Notes: a model not told the origin generated them from the sequence alone. Numbered from the stretch's first letter, positions 44,105 to 53,608 are shown. The stretch is 54,219 nucleotides of DNA from CAYLRY01 sp964386535 (GCA_964386535.1 CAYLRY010000016.1:1-54219), one strand, 5' to 3'. Translations and numbers: made by a program.

Positions 44105-44129
44105 CCGGGCAGGTTTAATACAAAACCGG
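44105..44129 (+). terminator. Possible weak terminator after the glutamate synthase operon
   Basis: A short hairpin with arms GGTTT (44112-44116) and AAACC (44123-44127), extended imperfectly by CC and GG, is followed by a moderately T-rich stretch (ACTTTATTTATG). It lies about 35 nt after the amidotransferase gene and before the convergent MFS gene. Confidence 0.3.
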
Positions 44130-44202
44130 AACTTTATTTATGTTGTTAGATCCTGTTCTCCAGATAATATTTTACTTTATGGGGAATGTGTTATTAATGC
44201 TG

Positions 44203-45501
44203 CTATTCCAGTTTCCTGATACGCCGGTTGGAAACCAGCATGATCAGCATAAATAGAGTTAAGACGCTACCCCATATCATTACGGTTAATGACGCTCCCA
44301 GATACTCCGCTGCGGTTCCTGCCAGCAGCATGCTCACCGGATAAAGCCCTATCACCATACCGTAGACTCCATTTATACGTCCGCGAAATTCACTGTCTAC
44401 GTTCATCTGGATCAATGTATTGCTGGTTGACAAAAAGGCGTAGCTGGCAACCCCAACCAGCACTAATATAAAAGTTGCCAGATATATCGAGCTGGCGCCT
44501 GCACCCATAGCTTTACCTATAGTTCCGGAAACAGAGAAAAGGATCAGTGTAACACCGAGAGCCCCGCAGGCACTTAACAATATCATGCCCTTTCTTTTAA
44601 AATTACCCAGGCTGGCAATAAAAAGCGAACCCAACAAAGAGCCTGCGCCCACAGCCGACAGCATAAAACCATAACCTTCCGATTCTTGGTTAAGTTCCGT
44701 AGCGAAAAATGGCAGTAAGTTCTGATATGAAAAACCGAAAATTGTAACCATACATTCCATAGCCAAAAAGATGATCAATACATTGTGAATACGGATATAC
44801 TTCAAACCCTGGCTTAAGTTTTTTCCCACTGACATACCCCTATCTTTGACAATCTGACTGGTAGCTGTCAGAAATGAAAACAGACCGGCGCCCGCCAGAA
44901 TAATGCCTACCCCAACATAGTATGCTCCATCGATGCCAATAACAGCAATTAAAACCCCTGCCAGGGCAGGACCGGCTATTTGGGCTATATTGGAGCCCAC
45001 ATTATTTAAAGCAATTGCGTTATATATTTTATCTCTGGACACTAATTCAGGTACAATGGCGTTTCGCGCAGTCAAATAAAAAGCTGAATTAACACCATTA
45101 AAAAATGAAGCCAGTAACAGGTGCCAGTACTGGATCAGATCGAATGAAATCAGAACTGCCACCATTATGCAAATTACCGAGTTAAAAACCTGGTAAGCTA
45201 TTAAAACGGTCTTTTTTTGTATCCGGTCTATTATGACTCCGCTGTAAAGCGAAAGGACTACCATAGGAATAGTTTGCATAGCCATGACCAGGCCCAGCTT
45301 AAAAGGAGAGTTGGTTAGTTCATAGGCCAGCCATTGCTGGGCGGGCTGCTGCATCTGGCTGGAAAAATAAGAGAATACTGATCCTATCCAGAACCAGCGA
45401 TAATTACGGTCGCCCAGAGCTGAAAAAGTGTTCCGCCAGCTATGTGTAATACCTTTTATATTTTGGGCGGAATTTTCCGCGGGTGAGTTATCAGATGGCA
45501 A
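44203..45501 (-). CDS. MFS transporter (EntS/MFS_3-like efflux family)
   Basis: The 432-residue protein is a 12-helix major facilitator. The N-terminus RNYRWFWIGSVFSYFSSQMQQPAQQWLAYELT and the loop GVIIDRIQKKTVL (the family's Asp-Arg motif between helices 2 and 3) place it with drug/siderophore exporters of the MFS_3 type. The substrate is unknown. The TTG start has an AGAGGT site. It sits alone between the two MetVF operons, with the terminator of the second operon just upstream at 45605-45635. Confidence 0.87.
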   Translation of the reverse strand: MPSDNSPAENSAQNIKGITHSWRNTFSALGDRNYRWFWIGSVFSYFSSQMQQPAQQWLAYELTNSPFKLGLVMAMQTIPMVVLSLYSGVIIDRIQKKTVLIAYQVFNSVICIMVAVLISFDLIQYWHLLLASFFNGVNSAFYLTARNAIVPELVSRDKIYNAIALNNVGSNIAQIAGPALAGVLIAVIGIDGAYYVGVGIILAGAGLFSFLTATSQIVKDRGMSVGKNLSQGLKYIRIHNVLIIFLAMECMVTIFGFSYQNLLPFFATELNQESEGYGFMLSAVGAGSLLGSLFIASLGNFKRKGMILLSACGALGVTLILFSVSGTIGKAMGAGASSIYLATFILVLVGVASYAFLSTSNTLIQMNVDSEFRGRINGVYGMVIGLYPVSMLLAGTAAEYLGASLTVMIWGSVLTLFMLIMLVSNRRIRKLE

Positions 45502-45604
45502 GTAGATACCTCTGGTGCTGGTGATGATATAACTATAGCTTTTTACGCTGCTGAGGGCAAGCGATTTTTATCACATATGATGATAAACCCTGAGAAAAAT
45601 CGCA

Positions 45605-45635
45605 TAAAAAAGGCATAGAATAAAATCTATGCCTT
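45605..45635 (-). terminator. Intrinsic terminator of the hdrCBA-mvhD-metVF operon
   Basis: Read on the minus strand, arms AAGGCATAGA and TCTATGCCTT (10 bp, perfect) enclose a 6-nt loop and are followed by TTTTTT. It lies 27 nt beyond the metF stop, the ideal place for a Rho-independent terminator. Confidence 0.9.
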
Positions 45636-45661
45636 AAATCCAATTCCAATGAAATCAAAAA

Positions 45662-46546
45662 TTATAGTCCGGCTGCTGTTAAAATCTCTGGTACCTTTTT
45701 TTCCCAGCCGATTGCCATTATATGTACACCCTGGCAAAGGCTTTTCAATGTCTTGATTAGATCAGCACATAGTGTAATCCCAGTTTTACTTTTATCCTCT
45801 GCTTTACTCATTTTATCAATCATATCTTGCGGCACGTTAATACCAGCTACACTCTTGTTCATGAATTTGGCCATGTTGGCTGATTTGAGCGGTATGACAC
45901 CTGCCAGTACAGGAACCTTATATTGCTCTACCCGTTTCAAAAATTTTGAAAAGGTTTCCGGATCGAAGACAGCCTGCGTCTGGAAGAATTTAGCTCCGGC
46001 GGCTATCTTCTTTTCCATCTTAATAATCTGGAGCTCATAAGAGGCTTCGGTGTCGGCTCCAGGATTGACCACAGCCCCTGCAAAAAAATCGGTTTTGCCT
46101 TTAAGTTCGTTTCCGACCATATCCTTTCCTTGATTTAACCCGTTAATAACCGAAAGCAGTTGAACCGAATCCAAATCGTAAACCGGCTTGGCCTGTGGAT
46201 GGTCACCGGAGGATGGCAGATCGCCTGTCAGAGCTACGCAGTTTTCCACTCCCAGCACCCAGGCGCTTAAAAGGTCAGACTGTAAAGCAATACGGTTCCT
46301 ATCCCGGCAGGTGAGCTGGTAAATAGGTTCAACAGCCATATCTTTCAAAAGATGGCAGGTAACCAGCGACCCCAGTCTCATTACGGAACTCTGCTGGTCG
46401 GTAACATTTATGGCATCAACCCTGTCCTTTAACAGTTTTGCAATCTCGGTTATTTCCGTTGTATCCGTCCCTTTTAAAGGACCGGCTTCGGCAGTGACCA
46501 CAAATTTACCGGATTCGAATGCCTGTTTGAGTTTATTATTTGGCAC
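45662..46546 (-). CDS. metF: Methylenetetrahydrofolate reductase (copy B)
   Basis: The 294-residue product is the second short MetF. FVVTAEAGPLKGTD, INVTDQQSSVMRLGS, QLTCRDRNRIALQSDLLSA and PVLAGVIPLKSANMAKFM are the same landmarks as in copy A. I place the start at GTG 46546: it lies inside the end of metV (11-nt overlap) with a GGAGGAG site 4 nt upstream, and the family N-terminus begins here. The frame is open 34 codons further. It is the last gene of the hdr operon and is followed by a strong terminator. Confidence 0.93.
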   Translation of the reverse strand: MPNNKLKQAFESGKFVVTAEAGPLKGTDTTEITEIAKLLKDRVDAINVTDQQSSVMRLGSLVTCHLLKDMAVEPIYQLTCRDRNRIALQSDLLSAWVLGVENCVALTGDLPSSGDHPQAKPVYDLDSVQLLSVINGLNQGKDMVGNELKGKTDFFAGAVVNPGADTEASYELQIIKMEKKIAAGAKFFQTQAVFDPETFSKFLKRVEQYKVPVLAGVIPLKSANMAKFMNKSVAGINVPQDMIDKMSKAEDKSKTGITLCADLIKTLKSLCQGVHIMAIGWEKKVPEILTAAGL

Positions 46547-47225
46547 CTTTCTCCTCCATCTTCGGTTTAAGATAAGCCTCATTGATATATTTTGCGGGAT
46601 GAGCCTGAGTGCTGTAATCTTTTGCTGACGTAAAGCTACGGAGGGCATCTAGCCGGTTTTGCTTTTTTAACCGGTTATAGATTAATACCCATGCACAGTC
46701 TTTCTCCTGACTGGCTTCACATTTGCCGTTCTTGCTTCCGCCGCAGGGGCCGTTAAGCAGACCTTTTGCGCAAATGGTCACAGGACAGATGCCCCCGTAA
46801 TTTCCCAGCACGCAACTGCCGCAAGCGCGGCAGCGTTCCGACCAGGTTCCTTCTTCATTCGTAATACCGATAAAACGTGTATTTAAAGCCGGAATAACCC
46901 GTAAGGGTTCCATAATCTCGGCTGAAAATTGTACCCCGGCTCCGCAAGCCATGGATAAAACCGCCTCATGTCCTCTGGCCGCCTGTAATATCGGTTCAAA
47001 ATATTCCCTATCGCACTGTCGCTCGATAGTTTTTTCATCAATTTTAATATCTTTACCTTCCAGCTTGCTTTTCATTCGCAGTTCACTTGCCAGAAGGCCT
47101 ACTTCTTTTTCTCCGCCGGCCTGACATACACTTACACAGGTGCCGCAGCCCAGTATCAGAAGGCTTTTAAATCCTTTTACGCTTTCCCAGATCTGATCAA
47201 AAAGTTTCCTTTCGGCAACTATCAT
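46536..47225 (-). CDS. metV: Methylene-THF reductase partner subunit MetV (copy B)
   Basis: The 229-residue protein is MetV, with GCGTCVSVCQAGGEKEV near residues 26-42, SMACGAGVQ, and the cysteine segment SERCRACGSCVLG, GICPVTICAKGLLNGPCGGS and KCEASQEKDCAW. It is closely similar to copy A in layout. It overlaps mvhD by 4 nt (ATGA) and metF by 11 nt, so all three are translationally coupled. In Moorella-type systems MetV joins MetF to the HdrA/MvhD module. Confidence 0.93.
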   Translation of the reverse strand: MIVAERKLFDQIWESVKGFKSLLILGCGTCVSVCQAGGEKEVGLLASELRMKSKLEGKDIKIDEKTIERQCDREYFEPILQAARGHEAVLSMACGAGVQFSAEIMEPLRVIPALNTRFIGITNEEGTWSERCRACGSCVLGNYGGICPVTICAKGLLNGPCGGSKNGKCEASQEKDCAWVLIYNRLKKQNRLDALRSFTSAKDYSTQAHPAKYINEAYLKPKMEEKGAK

Positions 47226-47704
47226 TTATCTTCACCTCGGTTTTGAGTTTGGGGTTTGGAGCCGTCAGTGTACGATTTTAAATTATCATTTTTCTTATTT
47301 AAAGGGGAAGGCCCTAATTTCAATGCTCTTTCCGTCATCTCATCGCAAACCCTGGCAAACAGAACGGCATTTGAAGCGCCAACGTTAAACATCTCAACCC
47401 TCTCAGGTTCAATTCCTATCTCTTTTAATAGTTGTTTGGCCTGTTGAACGCGCTTTTTAGCTCTAAGATTACCTTCAAGGAAATGACAATCTCCCTCCTC
47501 GCAGCCGGCTGCGAAAACTGCATCTGCCCCGTCCTCAAAGGCTTTCAACAAGTGCAGCGTATCTAGTTTACCGGTGCACATCAATTTGATTATACGCACA
47601 TTGGGTGAATACTCAATTCGCATAGAACCGGCCAGGTCGGCTGCCGAATAAGCGCAATAGTGGCAGCAAAAAGCGATCACCTTCGGCTCATAGGACTTCT
47701 CCAA
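47222..47704 (-). CDS. mvhD: MvhD-family electron-transfer protein (canonical copy)
   Basis: The 160-residue protein is MvhD with the full cysteine set: C13, C14, C17 (in FCCHYCAY), C43 (LMCTGK), C68 (AAGCEEGDC) and C73, which bind a [2Fe-2S] cluster. LLKAFEDGADAVFAAG and CHFLEGNLRAKKRVQQAK are family landmarks. The tail after residue 130 is hydrophilic. The TTG start has an AAGGAG site 8 nt upstream. It lies between hdrA and metV, consistent with carrying electrons between HdrA and MetVF. Confidence 0.92.
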   Translation of the reverse strand: MEKSYEPKVIAFCCHYCAYSAADLAGSMRIEYSPNVRIIKLMCTGKLDTLHLLKAFEDGADAVFAAGCEEGDCHFLEGNLRAKKRVQQAKQLLKEIGIEPERVEMFNVGASNAVLFARVCDEMTERALKLGPSPLNKKNDNLKSYTDGSKPQTQNRGEDK

Positions 47705-47718
47705 AGCTTATCTCCTTA

Positions 47719-50700
47719 TTATGATACAGCCAGGGCAGCGGTCTTGGCCATAATCTGCTCGTCGCTGTAATTCTGTAGTGTGATGGCTTTTCGCGGGCAG
47801 GCGCCGGCGCAAATACCGCACCCCTGACAGGCTGCTGCCTCTATCTCCGCTACTCCCTTCTCGTTAATACGGGGTACATTAAAGGGACACGAGCGAACGC
47901 AGGTTAAACAGGCAGCACATTTCTCCTGATCTACCACGGATACAACACCACCTACCATTAAATAGGGTTGAGAAAGAACGGTCAGCGCCCGTGATACAGC
48001 TCCACGAGCCTGAGTGATAGATTCACCAATGGTTTTCGGAGAATGGGCCAGCCCGCAGAGGTACATGCCTTCATTGACAAAATCCAGGGGACGCAGCTTC
48101 ATATGTGCTTCCATGAAAAACTTTTCCTGCGTCAACGGAAGCTTTAATTTACTGGCAAATTCATGCGCATCAGCCTGGGGTCGTATGGCGGCACTGAGGA
48201 CCAGCAGATCCGGATTAAATTGCACTTCGCAACCCAGGGTTTTATCCATTACTTTTAAGCCCAGCTTCCCTTTATCCAGTGTTACTTCAGGTTTATTAAT
48301 AATATCAAAATGCACAAAAAGCACACCCTGTTCGCGCGCCTGGCGGTACCGGAGTTCATGCATCCCATAGCTGCGGATATCACGGTATAGAATGACGACC
48401 TCGATGCCGGGATTGGACTCTTTCAATCTGATAGCATTTTCAATAGCCTGGTTACAACAGACCCGGCTGCAATATAGATGTTCAGCTTCCCGCGACCCTA
48501 CACACTGAATCATCGCCACTGATTTTAAATCCTTTGACATGGCAGGGCGTTCCGCTAGCCTTTTTTCCAGTTCCAGTTGGGTGACTATATCTGGAGACTG
48601 TCCATAAAGGTATTCCGCAGGTTTATATTCGGAGCCCCCAGTGGCTATTATCACCACTCCATGTTCAATTCTTTCCGTATTACCCCTGTTGGTTAGTATT
48701 TCCGTGATATAATTACCCAGATAACCCGAAAGGCCTTTCACCTCTGCCCCCTTAAATACCTTTATAAGAGGATCAGACTCCACCTGTTTAACCAGTGAGC
48801 CCAATAAAGCCTGAGGATCAGACCCTGAACCGGAGAAGAAAACTCTTCTCAAATTCCCGCCCAGCTCACTTTCTCTTTCCACCAGTACTGCTTCGAAACC
48901 CTGTGAAGCGATGGATTGAGCCGCCGTTAAGCCTGAAAGCCCTCCGCCTATAATCAATGCCCTTCTGTTTATTTCTGCGCGAGTTTGATGTAAAGGCAGG
49001 AGTGTTACTGCCCGTCCAACTGCCATACGAACCAGGTCTTTAGCTTTTTCGGTGGATTGTGGCATATGGGTGGCGTGTACCCAGGAACACTGGTCCCGGA
49101 TGTTTGCCATTTCAAATAGATATTTATTCAGACCGCCTTCACGGATGGTATCCTGAAATAGAGGTTCATGCGTTCGGGGGCTACATGAAGCTACCACCAC
49201 CCGGTTGATACCTTTTTCTTTAATAGCTTTGATCAATTTGTCCTGGGTGTCAGTGGAGCAGGTATACAGGTTTTCCTCTGCATGAACCACATAGGGAACT
49301 GTTTTAGCGAATTCTACCACGGCCGGTACATCCACTACACGGGCAATATTACTGCCGCAGCGGCATATAAAGACCCCCACTTTAGGCTCTTCCCCGGATA
49401 TTTCTTTTTCAGGCGGATAGGTTTTCTCTGTGACCAGAGTTCCTCTGGCTTCAAAGATAGATTGACCGGCCAGACAGGCAGCGCCGCTGGCGCTCATAAC
49501 TGATTCAGGAATATCCATGGGACCTGTAAAAGCCCCCGCCACAAAAACGCCCGGGCGGGAAGTCTGGTTTGGATGTAATTCTTCCGTAGCACAGAAGCCG
49601 AAGCGTTCCAGCCTGATGCCGAATTTCTCGGCCATCTGGCGGGTGCCTGCTGCAGGAACAAGACCCACAGACAATACCACCAGATCAAATTCTTCCTGGA
49701 CCTTTTTACCAGTATCATCCAGAAAATCAATGAGCAAATTATGGGACTGCTGAAGCTCCTTCACAGTAGAAGGAATACTTTTAACATAACGCACTCCAAA
49801 TTTATCTCTAGCTGACTCGTAATACCTTTCGAAGCCCTTGCCAAAAGCCCGGATGTCATTATAGAAAATTGTTGGCTGTATATCTTTGTCGTGCTCGCGG
49901 GCAATAATAGCTTCCTTGGTGGCATACATGCAGCACACTGATGAACAATAGTCATGGGCACAGGCTTTATCGCGGGAACCTACACACTGGATCCAGGCCA
50001 CTTTGACCGGATGTTTGTGGTCTGAAGGGCGCTGTACCGTGCCCTGGAATGGTCCGGAGGCGGACAGAAGGCGCTCAAATTCCAGGCTGGTAATCACATT
50101 CGGCATACGGCCGTAGCCATACTCTCCCTTCAGATTACCTTCTACAGGATCGAAACCAGGAGCCAGCACAACGGACCCTACAGCCACTTCTATCCGTTCA
50201 GCTTTTTGCGTATGATCAATGGCCTTAGCCTGGCAGACGGATACACATTGAAGACACTCACTGCATAGTCCGCAGTTCAGACAGCGATTGGATTCCGCTT
50301 TCGCCTCCTCTTCGGAGTACATGATATTCATTTCGGTAAAGGTAGAAAGCCTTTGTTCCATGGGGATGGTACGTAGTTTAACCCTCTGGATTCTGGGGTG
50401 TTTTCCTTCAGGAATAGGAGCGGGGTCTTCTTTTATTTTGATCCGGTCTCTCTTCAGGTCAAGGCCACTTAAGTAACGCTCGATGGAAATAGCCGCCTCA
50501 TGCCCATGGGCGATGGCTTCTACTGCTGATTTGGGCCCGCTGACAACGTCGCCGCCAGCAAAAACACCTGCTTCATCGGTGGCTAACGTGACAGGATCGG
50601 TTATTATTAGTCCCCCGCGGCTGGTTTTAATCCTGGTATTTTCAGGCAAAACTGAAAGATCAGTGGCCTGACCGATGGCGATAATAACGTTATCACATTC

Positions 50701-52167
50701 AAATTTTGTAGTGAGGTCAGGATTATAGGTTGGATTAAACCTCTTCTCACTGTCATAAACAGAGGTACATTTTTGAAATATAATGCCGGTAACTCTGCCT
50801 TCACCGGCGATGATTTCCTGAGGTCCCCAGGAGTTATTGATTTGAATTCCTTCTTCTTCAGCTTCAGCAATTTCCCATATATGAGCCGGCATCTCCGGCC
50901 GTGATTCCAGGCAAACCATCTTGACATCGACTGCTCCAAGACGCCGAGCTGAACGCGCCACATCCATGGCCACGTTGCCACCACCTACCACCACCACTCT
51001 TTTTCCCAGGCTGACTTTTTTCCCCAGGTTTACGTCTTTCAAAAAGTCCAGCGCCAGAAGTACACCGGATGATTCTATTCCCGGAATAGTCAAACCGCGG
51101 CTTTTTTGTGTACCGATGGCCAGGTAGATGGCTCTGAACCCCTCTGACTTCAATTTAGATAATGAATATTTTCCGTCGATTGGGGTATTGAGTTTTAATT
51201 CAATCCCCAAATTAACGATGTCATTTACATCTTCCGCCAGCTTTTCTTTTGGCAGCCTGTAGGGTGGAATTGCCCACTGTAATTGACCGCCCGGTTTGGA
51301 AGCAGCCTCAAAGATAGTCACCGGGTAGCCGTGTTTGATGAGATCATAAGCACAGGCCAGACCTGAGGGACCTGAGCCCACAACCGCCACTTTAGGTTTA
51401 GCTGGATCTATGGCTGGTTTTTCCTCCGGAGGGAGAGCACCTTCCTGCCGTTTTTGCCTTACGATATCCGCTGCAAAGGCTTTTAAGGGCGCAATTCCCA
51501 GCGGCTCATCGATCTCTCCGCGGTTGCATTGCTGCTCGCATGGATGGTGGCAAATTCTGCCGACAGAGGCCGGTAAAGGAATCCATTGCTTAATATGATT
51601 CAAGGCTTCCAGGTATTTGCCTTTTGATATCAAAGCAATATAGCCCTGTCCGTTGCATCCTGCCGGACAGGTCAGCTTGCAGGGAGGCCTGGCTTCCTTG
51701 GTGATGGCAAACGCCCCGGGAATCGCCTGAGGATAACGTTTAAAAGTAGCTTTACGCTTGCTCAAGCCCTCTTCAAATTCATTGCGCAATTCTACGGGAC
51801 ACGCTGTTACACAGTCACCGCATCCGCTGCATTTTTCCAGATCTATATAGCGGGGTTTTTTTAAGATCTTTACTTTGAAATTGCCTTCTTGGCCCTCCAG
51901 GGCTTCTACTTCGGCATGAGTGATCAACTCTATATTGCGGTGTTTGGCCACCTCGATTAGCTTGGGCGAAATCATACACATAGAGCAATCGTTAGTAGGG
52001 AAAGTCTTGTCCAGTTGGGACATTCTGCCGCCAATGGATGTTGATTTTTCCACCAGATATACTTTATAGCCTGAATTAGCCAGGTCCAGGGCTGACTGCA
52101 TACCGGTTATACCGCCTCCCACTACCAGCGCAGCGCCGATTTTCTGAGTTTTTATCTCTTTTATCAT
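47719..52167 (-). CDS. hdrA: HdrA-NfnB/GltD-HdrA fusion, multi-flavin bifurcation subunit
   Basis: This 1482-residue protein joins three flavin units. Residues 13-160 start an HdrA module: GGGITG FAD site (about 17-22), NDCSMCMISPKL (59-70) and a cluster at C113, C116, C119, C123. Residues 160-575 are an inserted NfnB/GltD-like module: cysteines C163, C167, C171, C206, C210, C214, FAD site at 259-275 (VAVVGSGPSG) and NAD(P)H site at 391-404 (VVVVGGGNVAMD). The first HdrA module resumes with a cysteine set at 629-645 and CVGSRD near 728. A second HdrA follows: CRCGSN (935-940), FAD site 1071-1083, CVGSRE (1222-1227), and two C-terminal [4Fe-4S] sets (C1417, C1420, C1423, C1427; C1447, C1450, C1453, C1457). 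It should accept NAD(P)H directly and could bifurcate electrons. Confidence 0.93.
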   Translation of the reverse strand: MIKEIKTQKIGAALVVGGGITGMQSALDLANSGYKVYLVEKSTSIGGRMSQLDKTFPTNDCSMCMISPKLIEVAKHRNIELITHAEVEALEGQEGNFKVKILKKPRYIDLEKCSGCGDCVTACPVELRNEFEEGLSKRKATFKRYPQAIPGAFAITKEARPPCKLTCPAGCNGQGYIALISKGKYLEALNHIKQWIPLPASVGRICHHPCEQQCNRGEIDEPLGIAPLKAFAADIVRQKRQEGALPPEEKPAIDPAKPKVAVVGSGPSGLACAYDLIKHGYPVTIFEAASKPGGQLQWAIPPYRLPKEKLAEDVNDIVNLGIELKLNTPIDGKYSLSKLKSEGFRAIYLAIGTQKSRGLTIPGIESSGVLLALDFLKDVNLGKKVSLGKRVVVVGGGNVAMDVARSARRLGAVDVKMVCLESRPEMPAHIWEIAEAEEEGIQINNSWGPQEIIAGEGRVTGIIFQKCTSVYDSEKRFNPTYNPDLTTKFECDNVIIAIGQATDLSVLPENTRIKTSRGGLIITDPVTLATDEAGVFAGGDVVSGPKSAVEAIAHGHEAAISIERYLSGLDLKRDRIKIKEDPAPIPEGKHPRIQRVKLRTIPMEQRLSTFTEMNIMYSEEEAKAESNRCLNCGLCSECLQCVSVCQAKAIDHTQKAERIEVAVGSVVLAPGFDPVEGNLKGEYGYGRMPNVITSLEFERLLSASGPFQGTVQRPSDHKHPVKVAWIQCVGSRDKACAHDYCSSVCCMYATKEAIIAREHDKDIQPTIFYNDIRAFGKGFERYYESARDKFGVRYVKSIPSTVKELQQSHNLLIDFLDDTGKKVQEEFDLVVLSVGLVPAAGTRQMAEKFGIRLERFGFCATEELHPNQTSRPGVFVAGAFTGPMDIPESVMSASGAACLAGQSIFEARGTLVTEKTYPPEKEISGEEPKVGVFICRCGSNIARVVDVPAVVEFAKTVPYVVHAEENLYTCSTDTQDKLIKAIKEKGINRVVVASCSPRTHEPLFQDTIREGGLNKYLFEMANIRDQCSWVHATHMPQSTEKAKDLVRMAVGRAVTLLPLHQTRAEINRRALIIGGGLSGLTAAQSIASQGFEAVLVERESELGGNLRRVFFSGSGSDPQALLGSLVKQVESDPLIKVFKGAEVKGLSGYLGNYITEILTNRGNTERIEHGVVIIATGGSEYKPAEYLYGQSPDIVTQLELEKRLAERPAMSKDLKSVAMIQCVGSREAEHLYCSRVCCNQAIENAIRLKESNPGIEVVILYRDIRSYGMHELRYRQAREQGVLFVHFDIINKPEVTLDKGKLGLKVMDKTLGCEVQFNPDLLVLSAAIRPQADAHEFASKLKLPLTQEKFFMEAHMKLRPLDFVNEGMYLCGLAHSPKTIGESITQARGAVSRALTVLSQPYLMVGGVVSVVDQEKCAACLTCVRSCPFNVPRINEKGVAEIEAAACQGCGICAGACPRKAITLQNYSDEQIMAKTAALAVS

Positions 52168-52178
52168 GATTGTTCCTT

Positions 52179-53033
52179 TTATAAAAGACCCTTTTGCTTT
52201 AATAAGGCTTTGGACTCAGTTAGATGCTTATTCAGCCATTTTTCTACGCCCGGATCGCTAAAAGCCAGCCCCATCATCTCGGTGAAATAATATACAGGGA
52301 TATTGTATTTGCTTCCATCATCCCGCAGTATTTCTTTCTGTCTGGTATCCAGGTTGGAATGGCACATAGGGCAGCCCACCACCAGACAATCAGCCCCGGC
52401 CTCTAAGGAAGCTTCAAATAGCTTTTTAACCATTTTTTTTGCCAGATCCGGATGCGTTAGCATCAAATTACCACCGCAACAATCTGTTTTATAAGACCAG
52501 TTTTTAACGTCCGCCCCCAGAGCTTTCATAATTTCATCCATTTCCTGCGGGTCTTCCGGCACCGCGGCATCTGTAATTTTGGGTGGACGGGTAGTCAGGC
52601 AGCCGTAGTAACATACAGGCTTCAGTCCTTTTAAAAATTTTTTTACTTTGCCTGAAATAGTCTTTTCACCGCAGGTTTCCCAAAACATATCGGCGCTGTG
52701 TTTAATTTTAAATTTTCCTGAATATGAATGAGCTATTCCTTCCGGGATAAAACCTGTTTTCAGGGCTTTATCCGCTGCTTTTAATCTTTGATAACAGGCG
52801 GAACAGGGTACCACCAGATCGTTGGATATTTTATCCGCTATTACCAGATTCCTGGCAGCCAGCGAAACAGCCAGCGTATCATCTGTAACATGGGCTGAAG
52901 ATGAACCACAACAGGTCCAATCCGGCAACTCATCCAGTTGCATATCCAGAGCACCGGCAACTGATTCCAAAGAGGCTTTATATTCTTTTGCAGTGCCCTC
53001 CAGGGAGCAGCCAGGATAATATGATACTCTCAT
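52179..53033 (-). CDS. hdrB: Heterodisulfide reductase subunit B-like
   Basis: The 284-residue protein is HdrB, with two cysteine-rich CCG domains that bind noncubane iron-sulfur clusters. The first has WTCCGSS (about 40-46) and PCSACY (about 77-82); the second has CYYGCL (about 141-146), TDCCGGN (about 184-190) and GCPMCHSN (about 220-227). The start overlaps the hdrC stop by one nucleotide (TAATG). In an organism without coenzyme M its disulfide substrate is unknown, and here it probably relays electrons in the MetVF complex. Confidence 0.93.
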   Translation of the reverse strand: MRVSYYPGCSLEGTAKEYKASLESVAGALDMQLDELPDWTCCGSSSAHVTDDTLAVSLAARNLVIADKISNDLVVPCSACYQRLKAADKALKTGFIPEGIAHSYSGKFKIKHSADMFWETCGEKTISGKVKKFLKGLKPVCYYGCLTTRPPKITDAAVPEDPQEMDEIMKALGADVKNWSYKTDCCGGNLMLTHPDLAKKMVKKLFEASLEAGADCLVVGCPMCHSNLDTRQKEILRDDGSKYNIPVYYFTEMMGLAFSDPGVEKWLNKHLTESKALLKQKGLL

Positions 53034-53608
53034 TAATTCTTTTTCCTCTTATTCGCTCGGAAAATATCCTCAACCTCCTTGCCTGCCTTCCATCTCCCGG
53101 GGATTAGTTGGAGTTTTCCTTTTCGCAGCATATCCAGGCCCAGACCGGCCTGTTTGCTGATATCTTTGATGCCTCCGCTTTTTAAAGCAAATTCCAGAGC
53201 CATACTCATTTCATGCATTCTACCCATTCTTTTTACACCGGCAAGAAAAGTTGAATGAAAAACCAGGGCCTGTTTCTGAGACGGCTTGACACCCCTGGCA
53301 GTGGATATCTGGCGCAGCGTATCCATCACATGGGCAATGTCAATATCATTAGGGCAACGTGCGGTACAGGTCTCACAGGAAGCACACACCCAGATAGTAT
53401 CGCTATTCAATATCTCTTCAGTAGCTCCTAGTTGTATACGGTGTATTACCTGATGTGGAAAAATGTCCATAGCAAAGGTCAATGGACAGCCGTTAGTGCA
53501 TTTTTTACATTGAAAACAGGATGAGATCTTTTGACCGCTATTTGCTTCAATTAGTTTGCGGGAAAGGGGATCAGTGAGAACCGTTGCATTGCAACTTTGC
53601 ATCACCAT
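53033..53608 (-). CDS. hdrC: Heterodisulfide reductase subunit C-like
   Basis: The 191-residue protein is HdrC, carrying two [4Fe-4S] sets: SSCFQCKKCTNGCPL (about 30-43) and WVCASCETCTARCPND (about 73-88), the ferredoxin link between HdrA and HdrB. The ATG at 53606-53608 has an AAGGAT site about 8 nt upstream; a second in-frame ATG lies two codons later. It is first in hdrC-hdrB-hdrA-mvhD-metV-metF. A promoter and palindrome lie about 220 nt upstream. Confidence 0.92.
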   Translation of the reverse strand: MVMQSCNATVLTDPLSRKLIEANSGQKISSCFQCKKCTNGCPLTFAMDIFPHQVIHRIQLGATEEILNSDTIWVCASCETCTARCPNDIDIAHVMDTLRQISTARGVKPSQKQALVFHSTFLAGVKRMGRMHEMSMALEFALKSGGIKDISKQAGLGLDMLRKGKLQLIPGRWKAGKEVEDIFRANKRKKN

